7,317 nucleotides of DNA, taken from the NCBI GenBank assembly GCA_902493155.1, contig CABUOE010000111.1, positions 1 through 7,317 on the forward strand. The letters run 5' to 3'. The first letter of the stretch is position 1, and each line of letters opens with the position of its first letter. The notes beneath the pieces were generated by a model that was not told the DNA's origin, did no database searches, and worked only from the letters and a program-made list of their open reading frames with translations. Origin of the DNA: an uncultured Eubacteriales bacterium (GTDB lineage: Bacteria; Bacillota; Clostridia; Oscillospirales; Ruminococcaceae). Shown here piece after piece: positions 1 to 6,349 of this stretch. The position numbers were made by a program, and so were the translations under genes.

Positions 1-589
1 CGTTGGATTCCGCCAGCTCCAAACAGGTGCGGTAGCAGCTGGCCAGCAGTTCCCGGTTTGCCTGTGTGACGGCTCCACTAATTATCGGACCGACGGTATG
101 CAGTATATAGCGGCAGGGCAGGTTGTAAGCTTTTGTGATTTTTGCGTTGCCGGTAGGTTCTTCCTCCTGTCCGGTCATGAGTCGGGCACACTCCAAGCGG
201 AGCTGCACCCCTGCATAGGTGTGGATAGCGTTGTCGATGCAGCCGTGACAAGGAACGAAGCAGCCCAGCATCTGGCTGTTGGCCGCGTTGACGATGGCAT
301 CCACTGCCAGCGTAGTGATATCTCCCTGCCAGAGATATAAGCCGGGACGCACCGGCGTCAGGTCTTTCAGCCTTGTCATGCCCCGCTCCGCGAGACGATC
401 CACAAGGTAAGCGTCCTGCACCCGCAAGAAATCCTCACGGACCGGGACGGGCGGACGCACATTCATCAGGCTGCGCAAAAGCCGCCGCTTTTCCGAGAGA
501 GAATCCGGCACCGGGATATCTTCATATTCTTTTCGTTCTGCCAGCAGATCGCGGAGCAGAAAAATCAATCGCTCGTCCTGCGTCATCAT
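1..589 (-). CDS. Zinc-type macrodomain protein-ADP-ribose hydrolase (3' end outside window)
   Basis: Macrodomains bind ADP-ribose and many remove it from proteins in the cytosol. I translated 196 codons by hand from the ATG at 589; the frame is open to the left edge, so the C-terminus is missing. After an N-terminal helical extension of about 85 residues come the GDI strand (89-91), NAANS (101-105), the motif GCFVPCHGCIDN (109-120) with IHTYAGVQLR after it, and HTVGP. The C-x4-H-x-C arrangement (C110, H115, C117) with the N-terminal extension is characteristic of the zinc-dependent macrodomain class, some of which reverse ADP-ribosylation by SirTM-type sirtuins. No sirtuin or lipoate gene is visible here. 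The start is supported by GGAG eight bases before the ATG. The stop codon of the upstream ferredoxin-like gene lies one base away, so the two are translationally linked. The family is secure; the substrate is not known. Confidence 0.9.
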   Translation of the reverse strand, partial: MMTQDERLIFLLRDLLAERKEYEDIPVPDSLSEKRRLLRSLMNVRPPVPVREDFLRVQDAYLVDRLAERGMTRLKDLTPVRPGLYLWQGDITTLAVDAIVNAANSQMLGCFVPCHGCIDNAIHTYAGVQLRLECARLMTGQEEEPTGNAKITKAYNLPCRYILHTVGPIISGAVTQANRELLASCYRTCLELAESN

Positions 590-590
590 C

Positions 591-1211
591 TTATCTCCGT
601 TCAATTGCCCTTGCAGGGCATATTTCAAAGCAATTTCCGCAATGCAGACAGTGTTCTTGCCGAATAACCACAGGCTTTCTTGAAATGTCGATACACTTCT
701 GCGGACATTTGGAATAACACAGCTTGCAGCCAATACATTTGTCCGTCACAAAATAGCCGGTTTCTTTTGCCTGTGCTCCGCCGAAAAAGAAGCTGGCCCG
801 TTCAATAGGAAGTTTGGAGAGGTCAAACCATTCTCCGGTTCCCTCGTAAATTTTGAATACTGTGAGCGCGCTGTGGGAGCGCACATCAGGATAAATCTTC
901 TCCATATAGGGATTTTTACGGAACAAGTCGGGCAGCCTGTCCGGCCCGATCTCCTTTGCCTTGCCCTGTACGGACACCGCCACGCAGGAAAGGGTATCTT
1001 CTCCCTTCATGGCGGTGAAGGCAATATTTTCGTTAGCTTTTAGCCGGTCATAAAAGTTCTTGCCCTTTGCTGTCAGAAAGTAGAGGCTGTTTTCATCATA
1101 GTCCATGAGGTCGATGGCACAGGTGACGGGCCGCCCTTGGCTGTCCACGGTGGCAAAAACGGTAGAGTGGATATGATCCACAATGTATTCCAGATACTCT
1201 TTTGTCTGCAT
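591..1211 (-). CDS. Pyridoxamine 5'-phosphate oxidase-like split-barrel protein fused to two 4Fe-4S motifs
   Basis: This 206-residue cytosolic protein combines a flavin-reductase-type split barrel (about 1-140) with a C-terminal bacterial ferredoxin segment. The barrel is recognisable from the N-terminal helix, then STVFATVDSQGRPV (16-29) and LYFLTAKGKNFYDRL (43-57), typical of the PNPOx-like FMN-binding family. The ferredoxin part has two complete C-x2-C-x2-C-x3-C-P motifs: C159, C162, C165, C169 and C188, C191, C194, C198. Each should hold a 4Fe-4S cluster, so electrons could pass between clusters and a bound flavin. The physiological donor and acceptor cannot be read from the sequence. The ATG at 1211 has AGAGG six bases upstream. 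The gene lies 64 bases after the smaller split-barrel gene and is coupled to the macrodomain gene after it, so all three probably share one transcript. Confidence 0.88.
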   Translation of the reverse strand: MQTKEYLEYIVDHIHSTVFATVDSQGRPVTCAIDLMDYDENSLYFLTAKGKNFYDRLKANENIAFTAMKGEDTLSCVAVSVQGKAKEIGPDRLPDLFRKNPYMEKIYPDVRSHSALTVFKIYEGTGEWFDLSKLPIERASFFFGGAQAKETGYFVTDKCIGCKLCYSKCPQKCIDISRKPVVIRQEHCLHCGNCFEICPARAIERR

Positions 1212-1217
1212 AAGAAG

Positions 1218-1262
1218 CCTCTCAAAATCAAGAGGTTCCCCTAGATTTATCCGGGGGGAACC
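1218..1262 (-). promoter_or_regulatory. Two adjacent inverted repeats in the intergenic leader before the ferredoxin-fused gene
   Basis: On the minus-strand transcript, an 8-bp stem GGTTCCCC/GGGGAACC (outer limits 1262 and 1234, 13-base loop) is followed by CCTCT/AGAGG (1235 to 1218). The second stem contains the AGAGG ribosome binding site of the downstream gene. The two share the bases at 1234-1235, so they may compete. There is no U-run after the first stem, so it is not a standard terminator. It could be an mRNA-processing or stability hairpin, or a translational control element. Function is inferred only. Confidence 0.35.
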
Positions 1263-1275
1263 GTGTGCACGATAC

Positions 1276-1680
1276 TTACAGGTCGTACTCCTTGGGCGGA
1301 TTGCCGGAAAAGTCAGCGATTACTGCATGGACATCTTTCAAATAAAACACTTCAAAGATGGGGTTGGTGGCCTCGCCGTACTGCCCCTTGACGATGGGGT
1401 TCCGGATGCACATCTCCTTGGCGGCCATATTATTCTCGAAAACGGCCTCGCCGTTCAGACGAATCCACGCATAAGCCGGGCTGGAAACAGAAATCTCGAT
1501 GTTAGGGTTGGCCTGCATATCCTTGTAGACGTCCTTCTGGTTGTTGGTGCAAAACCATAGCTTGCCGTCCATCTCGCCGGAAAACATGAAGGGGCGGCAC
1601 TTGGCCTTACCATCACGGCCAACCGTGGCCAGATACTGCACGGGATTTTCCTGCAAAAACTTTACGACGTCATTCATCAT
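1276..1680 (-). CDS. Pyridoxamine 5'-phosphate oxidase family protein (small FMN split barrel)
   Basis: This is a 134-residue single-domain protein of the PNPOx-like split-barrel family. Members bind FMN, and often act as small flavin reductases or proteins of unknown substrate; few are true pyridoxamine phosphate oxidases. Diagnostic parts are the N-terminal helix, then PVQYLATVGRDGKAKCRPF (13-31), LWFCTNNQKDVYKDM (41-55) with NPNIEISV after it, and a C-terminal strand with the acidic tail PPKEYDL. The family length of 130-150 residues fits. Two ATG codons are adjacent (1680 and 1677). AGGAGG lies five bases before the first and eight before the second, so the second may be the true start. 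It is the first gene of the minus-strand operon and is divergent from the HxlR regulator, a common arrangement for small redox flavoproteins. Exact chemistry is unknown. Confidence 0.9.
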   Translation of the reverse strand: MMNDVVKFLQENPVQYLATVGRDGKAKCRPFMFSGEMDGKLWFCTNNQKDVYKDMQANPNIEISVSSPAYAWIRLNGEAVFENNMAAKEMCIRNPIVKGQYGEATNPIFEVFYLKDVHAVIADFSGNPPKEYDL

Positions 1681-1735
1681 AAATACCTCCTGATTGGAAT
1701 TTGGGTTTTGGGGATTGCAATTTTTATCTTGCGAA

Positions 1736-1767
1736 ATTATAATAATTCCGTAAGTATCTATTGTAAA
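1736..1767 (-). promoter_or_regulatory. Promoter for the minus-strand redox/macrodomain operon
   Basis: On the minus strand, TTTACA (1767-1762) is followed 17 bases later by TATTAT, overlapping a perfect TATAAT (1741-1736). Either hexamer could serve as -10, with spacing 17 or 20. The transcript would start about 50 bases before the AGGAGG of the first gene. The -35 overlaps that of the divergent regulator promoter. Confidence 0.5.
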
Positions 1768-1791
1768 GTAAGCACTTTATTGTGCTATAGT
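1761..1791 (+). promoter_or_regulatory. Promoter and candidate operator of the HxlR regulator
   Basis: TTGTAA (1761-1766) and an extended -10, TGC-TATAGT (1783-1791), are separated by 19 bases, which is longer than ideal; the TGn extension may compensate. A dyad GCAC-N6-GTGC (1772-1785) sits inside the spacer, and AGTA repeats occur at 1753-1757 and 1767-1770. HxlR operators described in Bacillus contain TACT/AGTA-type half sites, so these are reasonable operator candidates. Binding here would block both divergent promoters. Confidence 0.45.
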
Positions 1792-1825
1792 TACCAAAAA
1801 GAAACTATTGGAAAGGAGTGGTATT

Positions 1826-2152
1826 ATGCAGCAAGTGAAAGAATTACCTGCCTGTCCGGTAGAAACAACGCTTATGCTGATTGGTGATAAATGGAAAGTC
1901 CTGATCCTGCGCGACCTCATGCCGGGAACAAAGCGGTTCGGAGAACTCAAAAAGTCCATCGGCAGCGTTTCCCAGAAAGTTCTCACCGCCCAGCTGCGGG
2001 ATATGGAAGAAAAAGGGCTGGTTAGCCGCAAAGTATATGCCGAAGTTCCGCCGCGGGTGGAGTACAGCCTGACAGCCTTGGGAAAAAGTCTGAAGCCCAT
2101 TCTGGACGCCATGTGGACATGGGGCGAAAACTATAAAGCACAAAATATGTGA
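1826..2152 (+). CDS. HxlR-family winged-helix transcriptional regulator
   Basis: This 108-residue DNA-binding protein matches the HxlR (MarR-like) family throughout. It has CPVE near the N-terminus (C10), GDKWKVLILRDL (20-31), the helix-turn-helix segment RFGELKKSIGSVSQKVLTAQLRDMEEKGL (37-65), and the wing with PPRVEYSLTALGKSL (75-89). HxlR proteins act as dimers, and several sense quinones, aldehydes or hypochlorite through the conserved N-terminal Cys, which is present here. I prefer the ATG at 1826: AAGGAG lies seven bases upstream, whereas a TTG at 1808 would place that ribosome binding site inside the coding region. The gene diverges from the split-barrel operon and is its likely regulator. 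It ends in a strong hairpin. The family is certain; the inducer and whether it represses or activates are inferred. Confidence 0.93.
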   Translation: MQQVKELPACPVETTLMLIGDKWKVLILRDLMPGTKRFGELKKSIGSVSQKVLTAQLRDMEEKGLVSRKVYAEVPPRVEYSLTALGKSLKPILDAMWTWGENYKAQNM

Positions 2153-2154
2153 AA

Positions 2155-2198
2155 AGATACCGAGGCAACCTTTTCCAAGGCTGCCCCGGCATCTTTTT
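2155..2198 (+). terminator. Rho-independent terminator after the HxlR gene
   Basis: Two 16-base arms (2155-2170 and 2179-2194) pair with three A-C mismatches around an 8-base loop, followed by TTTTT (2194-2198). On the opposite strand the three mismatches become G-U pairs and the hairpin is followed by TTTT, so it could also work for minus-strand transcription. It begins only two bases after the HxlR stop codon. Confidence 0.8.
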
Positions 2199-2274
2199 GT
2201 CTGTTAGCGCCAGCGGGAACATTTTACATTAGAAAGATATTTCCGCTTCTCTTAAATCTGCCATATTGGGATTG

Positions 2275-2310
2275 TCATAGCAAGGCTCTCAAAAAATGGT
2301 GAATTTCGTT
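2275..2310 (+). repeat. Imperfect direct repeat, left copy, flanking the large VPA1262/PLD-like gene
   Basis: This copy and the one at 5495-5527 share CAAGGCTCT and AAAAATGGTG blocks with GTCAT just before and CGT just after. They are in the same orientation, 3218 bases apart, and lie outside the promoter and terminator of the large gene. The GGCTCT-type start is reminiscent of ends of ISL3-like insertion sequences, but no transposase is present. The rest of 2199-2354 holds nothing else I can identify. Confidence 0.5.
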
Positions 2311-2351
2311 TCTGGAAGGGAGGATGTAGTAATGGGTGTCATGGAGATCTA

Positions 2352-2360
2352 TGTTATAAT
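2352..2360 (+). promoter_or_regulatory. Extended -10 promoter of the large VPA1262/PLD-like gene
   Basis: TGT-TATAAT is a perfect extended -10. No good -35 is seen at the expected distance, which extended -10 promoters can tolerate. Transcription would start near 2367, giving a leader of about 49 bases with GGAG eight bases before the ATG at 2416. Confidence 0.6.
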
Positions 2361-2415
2361 GTCGTAGAAAGAAAGTATTGTACATGGCTATCCGAAAGAG
2401 AACGGAGATGAAAAA

Positions 2416-5340
2416 ATGCAAGGAGAAAATCGCTTTATTAAATTACTTTTGTTTTCTACTGCTGGGGGGGAAGTTCTTCTTTACGGATTCAGTTCCCCAA
2501 CAAACCAGCCTTTTTTGACATGGAAGCAGAGAGAGATATCAAAAAAACACCAAAGTGTTCTTACAGCCATTTTACCTTTTCATGAAGCGGAAATCTTTGA
2601 GAAAAGCCTCACACAGGAAAGCACTCTGTCTATGGCGAAGATAACGATGAAATCTCCCCAATTAGTTATCAGGCCCATGGTACTGGTCAATGATACGCAT
2701 TCAAGGCAGCATGGTCCGGTTGTGGAATACGCATATCTGAAGGAATTGTGGAATGTGCAAAAGGAAGCACTATTTCAGGAAATCCTCCATTCATTTGGGA
2801 CAGATGGTAAGGAACTGTACCGAGATGTCCAGGACTTAATACAGTGGTGCCAAGAGGAATGCGGCATTGATTTTTCTTCGCAGGGGCATCGCTTCGGAAA
2901 CTTTGAACACTATCAGTCAGCTCCATTGGGCACAGGTTTTAAGATCTTGACACATAAGGAGTTGGAATTAAAGAAAGTAACGATTCAAAAAACAGAGGTG
3001 TTTTCCCGAGAATTGGTGGTAAATTGCGCTGCAGAACATCGTAAGCGGTGGCTGATCAATCAGACAAAACTGCTGCCTGCGGAGGAGAGTTCTGTGGAGT
3101 TCACGGCCAAGGAATCTATGAGCAGGGTAGTAGTACAGATATGGGATGGTGAAACCGGAGAGTTGCTTTTCGCCCGTGATTTATCAATGATGCTTGGAGT
3201 AAATCTGGAGATGAATTTTGACTCGTCTTCGTATCATGTCAGAGATGCTTGGACAAAGAAATTACTTCAGTCAGCTTCCAACCGAAAAAGAGAGATCGAA
3301 GAAAAAATAGAAAAAGTTGATCGGGTTACAACCGATCGTACGGTTTCAGTTAAAAGCAGCTTTCACACAGAAATTGACACCTCATTGGAAACAGGAAGGA
3401 GGCTTTTAACCGATTATCGGAAAACACGTTGTTTGGGAGCGTTTATTCCGAATACAGGAAAAGATGGAGAAATTGATAGTTTTCTAAAAATACGTAAGTA
3501 TCTGGCGGATAGTACTGTGGACAGAGTCATTCTTGCAGATCCATATTTTTCAGTCTCAGCTGCAGAAAAATTATTGACTAGAATACCACGCACGAATCTG
3601 CAGCTTGACATTATTACCTGCCTTGGGATGACTGACCCGGATACAGGGAAAGCATCCGATATTTGCAAAGAGTATGAAAAATTCCTGTTTAGCAATGCAA
3701 AATTGCTCCATGGCCGGCTGTCAGTGCGCAATTTGAGGCGAGGGAACAAACCGGTGTTTCATGATCGGTATTTGCTGCGGTTCCATAATGACCAACATAT
3801 TGACGGATTTCTGTTGAGCAATTCTTTGAACAAGATGGGACAGAACTACCCCTTTGTCATTGCACCGCTGGAGCATGAGGTAGCTCTGGAAGTATGCGAA
3901 TATTTGACTCAGATGTTTGATGCTAAGCTCCAAGAAAAGAAACCGCCAAAAGAGCGCATTATTTGTGATGTTCTGTATGATTCTACAGTGAAACCGACGG
4001 CCCAAGATAAAAAGAAGTTATCTCCATCACCTTTGAAAGAGTGGCTGGGGACAGAATATTGTGAGAATGGCAGAAACACGATTCCAAAGGAGAACCTGTC
4101 TGTAGCGGTTACGGAAGTATGGAATCATTGGGGACAGGATAAAGAGGGCGTTTGCCGAGTCTTGGGAGAGCTATGCTCGAATGTGTTTCGATGGTCAATT
4201 GAAGATGTTGCAGAAACCTTAAAAAATATAGATGGAGCTGCAGATGAGTTTCTAATGTGGTTTTCTGATTTTGCCGAAGAAAAAGAGCGGCGTATGGTGC
4301 ATGACCAAAGAGGCATCAACGCGCCGGAATACACGTTATGGGCCTTGCTTCATGATCGGGCAACAGTAAGCAGAGCAGGTTTTGATATTCTATTCGATCA
4401 GGCAGGACATATTTGGTATCGGGAAAACGGGTGGTTTCATGGAAGCTATCGCCTAATGTTAAAGTTGGATCCTGCGGCGTTCCTTTTGCTATTGGATAAC
4501 AGTAGATCACCGCTGATGTTCGATATTTTGGCGGCTCACATGTCGTTTTATCCCTGGTCAGAACGGCTTTTCCTGTCTGCTTCGAAGTCAAAACTATTGT
4601 ATACCCAACTCTTGTGTGCGCAATGGATGTTTTCCCTATTCAGAGATGGAAAACTGTCCAACAAGCAGGTTTTGGACACTTTGGCGCAACTAACTCCGCA
4701 AAAAAGATCGTTACAGACCGCCTATTTTTTAAGTCAAATTACTTTCTTTACACGTACGAAACATACCTTGGACGCCGATGCGAGGGAGCAATGGGAGCAG
4801 TTATACCAACAATTGTTATCGCTCCTGGCAGCCGATCTTTTGCACTGTTCGGAGCAAGAACGGAACACGGCGTTGTTTTGGTTGTACGACAATGAACAAT
4901 GCTCACAGTGCAGTTTACAACTGGATCTTTCCCGATATATTGAAGACTCAACCATCCGGGACGCTGTGCTTCAAAAAGCCGTGGAGGGTATTCAAAAGTA
5001 CTTAATTGATTCCAAATATGAAAGAAATCTGAAAACGGCCGTTGATCTGTATCTGACCAGCGCCGAGCAGTTATACGGGGGTGAGGTAGAAAAACAGATA
5101 TTAGGGAAACTTGTGGATTGGAGAACCTTTGAACGGGCAGCGGAGCCGGAACTGAAAAACTATGCATACGATAAGTGGCATTACGCTTATATACGAGCAA
5201 AGTGGCAGCTGTTCCTGCTTGCTAAATATGCCCAGCTCCATCCTGGAGCCGAAAAAACTCTAAAATGGCTCAAAGAATGGAGAACACGTTTACCTAATAT
5301 TGCGAATGAGGAGTCAGGTACGAACTTGACGGGTTCATAA
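2416..5340 (+). CDS. VPA1262-like N-terminal domain protein with a PLD-like nuclease domain; candidate single-gene defence protein
   Basis: A 974-residue protein without signal peptide or membrane segment. Residues 1-280 resemble the VPA1262-type N-terminal domain as I remember it: VIRPMVLVND (R86), then HGPVVEY (H99), a helix with KEALF, and CGIDF followed by RFGNFE (159-164). Residues 286-306 are charged and may form a coiled coil. Residues 365-500 look like a phospholipase D-type domain: DPYFS (375-379), HDRYLL (H449, R451) and SNSLNK (468-473). HxR with a following S/N motif replaces the classical HxK; one catalytic half is seen, so dimerisation is likely if it is active. Residues 540-974 are helix-rich and not recognised. 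The start is set by GGAG eight bases upstream. It has its own promoter and terminator, no partner gene, and lower GC than its neighbours. I infer nucleic acid cleavage in mobile-element defence. The PLD-like call is fairly firm, the VPA1262 match is from memory, and the defence role is unproven. Confidence 0.7.
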   Translation: MQGENRFIKLLLFSTAGGEVLLYGFSSPTNQPFLTWKQREISKKHQSVLTAILPFHEAEIFEKSLTQESTLSMAKITMKSPQLVIRPMVLVNDTHSRQHGPVVEYAYLKELWNVQKEALFQEILHSFGTDGKELYRDVQDLIQWCQEECGIDFSSQGHRFGNFEHYQSAPLGTGFKILTHKELELKKVTIQKTEVFSRELVVNCAAEHRKRWLINQTKLLPAEESSVEFTAKESMSRVVVQIWDGETGELLFARDLSMMLGVNLEMNFDSSSYHVRDAWTKKLLQSASNRKREIEEKIEKVDRVTTDRTVSVKSSFHTEIDTSLETGRRLLTDYRKTRCLGAFIPNTGKDGEIDSFLKIRKYLADSTVDRVILADPYFSVSAAEKLLTRIPRTNLQLDIITCLGMTDPDTGKASDICKEYEKFLFSNAKLLHGRLSVRNLRRGNKPVFHDRYLLRFHNDQHIDGFLLSNSLNKMGQNYPFVIAPLEHEVALEVCEYLTQMFDAKLQEKKPPKERIICDVLYDSTVKPTAQDKKKLSPSPLKEWLGTEYCENGRNTIPKENLSVAVTEVWNHWGQDKEGVCRVLGELCSNVFRWSIEDVAETLKNIDGAADEFLMWFSDFAEEKERRMVHDQRGINAPEYTLWALLHDRATVSRAGFDILFDQAGHIWYRENGWFHGSYRLMLKLDPAAFLLLLDNSRSPLMFDILAAHMSFYPWSERLFLSASKSKLLYTQLLCAQWMFSLFRDGKLSNKQVLDTLAQLTPQKRSLQTAYFLSQITFFTRTKHTLDADAREQWEQLYQQLLSLLAADLLHCSEQERNTALFWLYDNEQCSQCSLQLDLSRYIEDSTIRDAVLQKAVEGIQKYLIDSKYERNLKTAVDLYLTSAEQLYGGEVEKQILGKLVDWRTFERAAEPELKNYAYDKWHYAYIRAKWQLFLLAKYAQLHPGAEKTLKWLKEWRTRLPNIANEESGTNLTGS

Positions 5341-5367
5341 TTACAGGAAACAGTCAAAAAAAATACA

Positions 5368-5416
5368 AAACCGGCTCCGTCTGAGTTTTCTCAAAGATGG
5401 AACCGGTTTCATTTTT
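5368..5416 (+). terminator. Rho-independent terminator after the large gene
   Basis: Arms at 5368-5382 and 5395-5409 pair over 15 positions with one mismatch and one G-U pair, and are followed by CATTTTT. The opposite strand carries a longer T-run next to the stem (complement of the A-run at 5356-5363), so it may stop transcription from both sides and insulate the gene. Confidence 0.85.
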
Positions 5417-5494
5417 AAATGTACCAAACCTAATTGCATTGCTTGGTTTTTAAATTGTCACGCCATCTGTTTCACGGTTGCTAAATTTTAGTGT

Positions 5495-5527
5495 CATCCA
5501 AGGCTCTTTCAAAAATGGTGTAGTCGT
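5495..5527 (+). repeat. Imperfect direct repeat, right copy, flanking the large VPA1262/PLD-like gene
   Basis: This is the partner of the repeat at 2275-2310, with identical CAAGGCTCT (5499-5507) and AAAAATGGTG (5511-5520) blocks. Beyond it, up to 5700, no intact gene is visible. The minus strand shows short coding-like stretches interrupted by stops, so the area may hold decayed mobile-element sequence. Confidence 0.5.
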
Positions 5528-5597
5528 GGTGCAGTAAGCACCTTTTCGAGCCGCATAATCATTGGTACATCAGGCTTTTTCGGGACTTTTCAAGATA

Positions 5598-5609
5598 CTG
5601 CCGTGGCAG
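5598..5609. repeat. CTGCCGTGGCAG repeat, copy 1
   Basis: A 12-base identical block also occurs at 5861-5872, in the same orientation, with weaker similarity continuing about 20 bases to its left (TTCA and TTTT/CGG blocks). The core can fold as CTGCC/GGCAG. On the minus strand both copies read LPRQ-x-L in one frame, suggesting two diverged copies of one ancestral unit. Confidence 0.4.
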
Positions 5610-5702
5610 ACAAAAGCACTCTTACCATTGATTCAAAACTCCTTGAAACTGTCAAAATCGCTCCATTGATGGTATGACCAGGCCTGACGTTGAAATCATC
5701 AA

Positions 5703-5725
5703 GGGGGGCCGCGAAGCAGCCCCCC
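5703..5725. other. Very stable GC-rich hairpin
   Basis: Arms GGGGGGCCGC and GCAGCCCCCC pair with one mismatch around a GAA loop. No T-run follows on either strand, so a simple terminator is not supported. It lies just beyond the stop of the short minus-strand open stretch at 5728-5853 and about 165 bases past the end of the HTH gene, whose transcript it might stabilise or end. Confidence 0.55.
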
Positions 5726-5727
5726 TC

Positions 5728-5853
5728 TCATCTATGATGGACCTGCCTGCTGTATCGTGCCGCAGCTCCTCCAGTCGAGGTGACGGCAGTAAATCCAGCT
5801 ATGACCTGGTAAAAATTGAGGGATAGCAGTTCACCAATTTTCTCGGTTTCCGT
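5728..5853 (-). pseudogene. Short coding-like remnant, unrecognised
   Basis: The minus strand stays open for 41 codons between a TGA at 5856-5854 and a TGA at 5730-5728, reading approximately TETEKIGELLSLNFYQV and then a Gly/Ala/Arg-rich tail ending in RQVHHR. There is no ATG, and I see no convincing ribosome binding site. It may be the end of a broken mobile-element gene or chance openness in a non-coding repeat. It starts about 40 bases downstream of the HTH gene on the same strand. No function is proposed. Confidence 0.2.
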
Positions 5854-5860
5854 TCAGGTC

Positions 5861-5872
5861 CTGCCGTGGCAG
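5861..5872. repeat. CTGCCGTGGCAG repeat, copy 2
   Basis: Identical to the block at 5598-5609, 263 bases away in the same orientation. It lies about 20 bases past the end of the HTH gene. With the GC hairpin between the copies, the segment looks like repeat-derived intergenic DNA and not a gene. Confidence 0.4.
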
Positions 5873-5890
5873 GGGAGCGTCACCCAGAGG

Positions 5891-6274
5891 TCATCGCTCT
5901 TCCTTCCGCTCTTTTGGGGGCCCGGGAGCCCCTCCCAGCTCGCCGCTCAGGAAACGGCTCAGTTCCCGGAACAGCACCGCCAGCTCCCTGCGGCTCCCCT
6001 CCGAAAGCCCCATGGACCACTCCAGGGTCCGGAACATCAGGCCCGCAGCCTCCATCTCTTCTTCGCTGTACATCCCCAGCAGCTGGGCCGGGCTCTCGTG
6101 AAGGTGGTCCGCTATTGTCTGCACCGTGGCTAGGGTAGGATTTCCGGTCCCGGCCTCGTATTTTTGCAGCGCGCTCTTGCTGATCCCCAGCTCCTTCGAA
6201 TATTCCTCCAGGGATGCGTGAGAGAGCGCCCGCTTCTGCTTGAGCCGGTCAGCCAGCATATCCTGCATCTCCAT
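5891..6274 (-). CDS. XRE-family helix-turn-helix regulator
   Basis: A 127-residue protein with an N-terminal Cro/C1-type DNA-binding domain at about 7-66. It has RLKQKRALSHASLEEYSKELGISKSALQKYEAGTGNPTLATV in phase, with the turn near G30-I31 and the recognition helix around 32-40, then AQLLGMYSEEE. The C-terminal half (71-112) is amphipathic helix, perhaps for dimerisation, ending in a charged Pro/Lys/Glu tail. I chose the ATG at 6274 because AGGAGG lies eight bases upstream. The same frame stays open far upstream through a tRNA-like region, but that stretch is not coding. The gene stands alone and is markedly GC-rich (about 70% in 5941-6000). Proteins of this size and type often regulate integrated elements or themselves. 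The target is unknown. Confidence 0.88.
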   Translation of the reverse strand: MEMQDMLADRLKQKRALSHASLEEYSKELGISKSALQKYEAGTGNPTLATVQTIADHLHESPAQLLGMYSEEEMEAAGLMFRTLEWSMGLSEGSRRELAVLFRELSRFLSGELGGAPGPPKERKEER

Positions 6275-6319
6275 CCGCAGCCCCTCCTGTCCCTCGTTTC
6301 TAGTTTGTTCTGTTGTTTT

Positions 6320-6349
6320 AGCATACCTTATTTTCCCACATCGTGTCAA
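6320..6349 (-). promoter_or_regulatory. Promoter of the XRE-family regulator
   Basis: On the minus strand, a perfect -35 TTGACA (6349-6344) and -10 TATGCT (6325-6320) are 18 bases apart, placing the start of transcription near 6313 and a leader of about 39 bases before the ATG. TTGTT repeats at 6304-6316 lie near the predicted start and could be part of an autoregulatory operator. From 6350 to 6514 I see no gene. Confidence 0.75.

Noticed and set aside
98..340. Plus-strand frames at 98-340 and 373-717
   Set aside because: Both are antisense to the macrodomain and ferredoxin-fused genes, whose motifs are unambiguous.
1808..1825. TTG start adding six residues to the HxlR protein
   Set aside because: The ribosome binding site AAGGAG lies within this extension and is well placed for the ATG at 1826.
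2332..2367. 11-codon ATG frame with GGGAGG eight bases upstream (MGVMEIYVIMS)
   Set aside because: The extended -10 of the large gene lies inside it, so it would not be on that transcript; no other promoter is clear and the length is too short to judge.
2199..2415. CRISPR array or toxin-antitoxin pair near the large gene
   Set aside because: No regularly spaced repeats and no small paired genes are present in the flanks.
4734..5200. Several antisense and shifted frames inside the 974-codon gene
   Set aside because: None shows a ribosome binding site or a recognisable domain; they are shadows of the large gene.
5703..5725. GC hairpin as an intrinsic terminator
   Set aside because: No T-run follows on either strand, so only a structural or stabilising role is kept.
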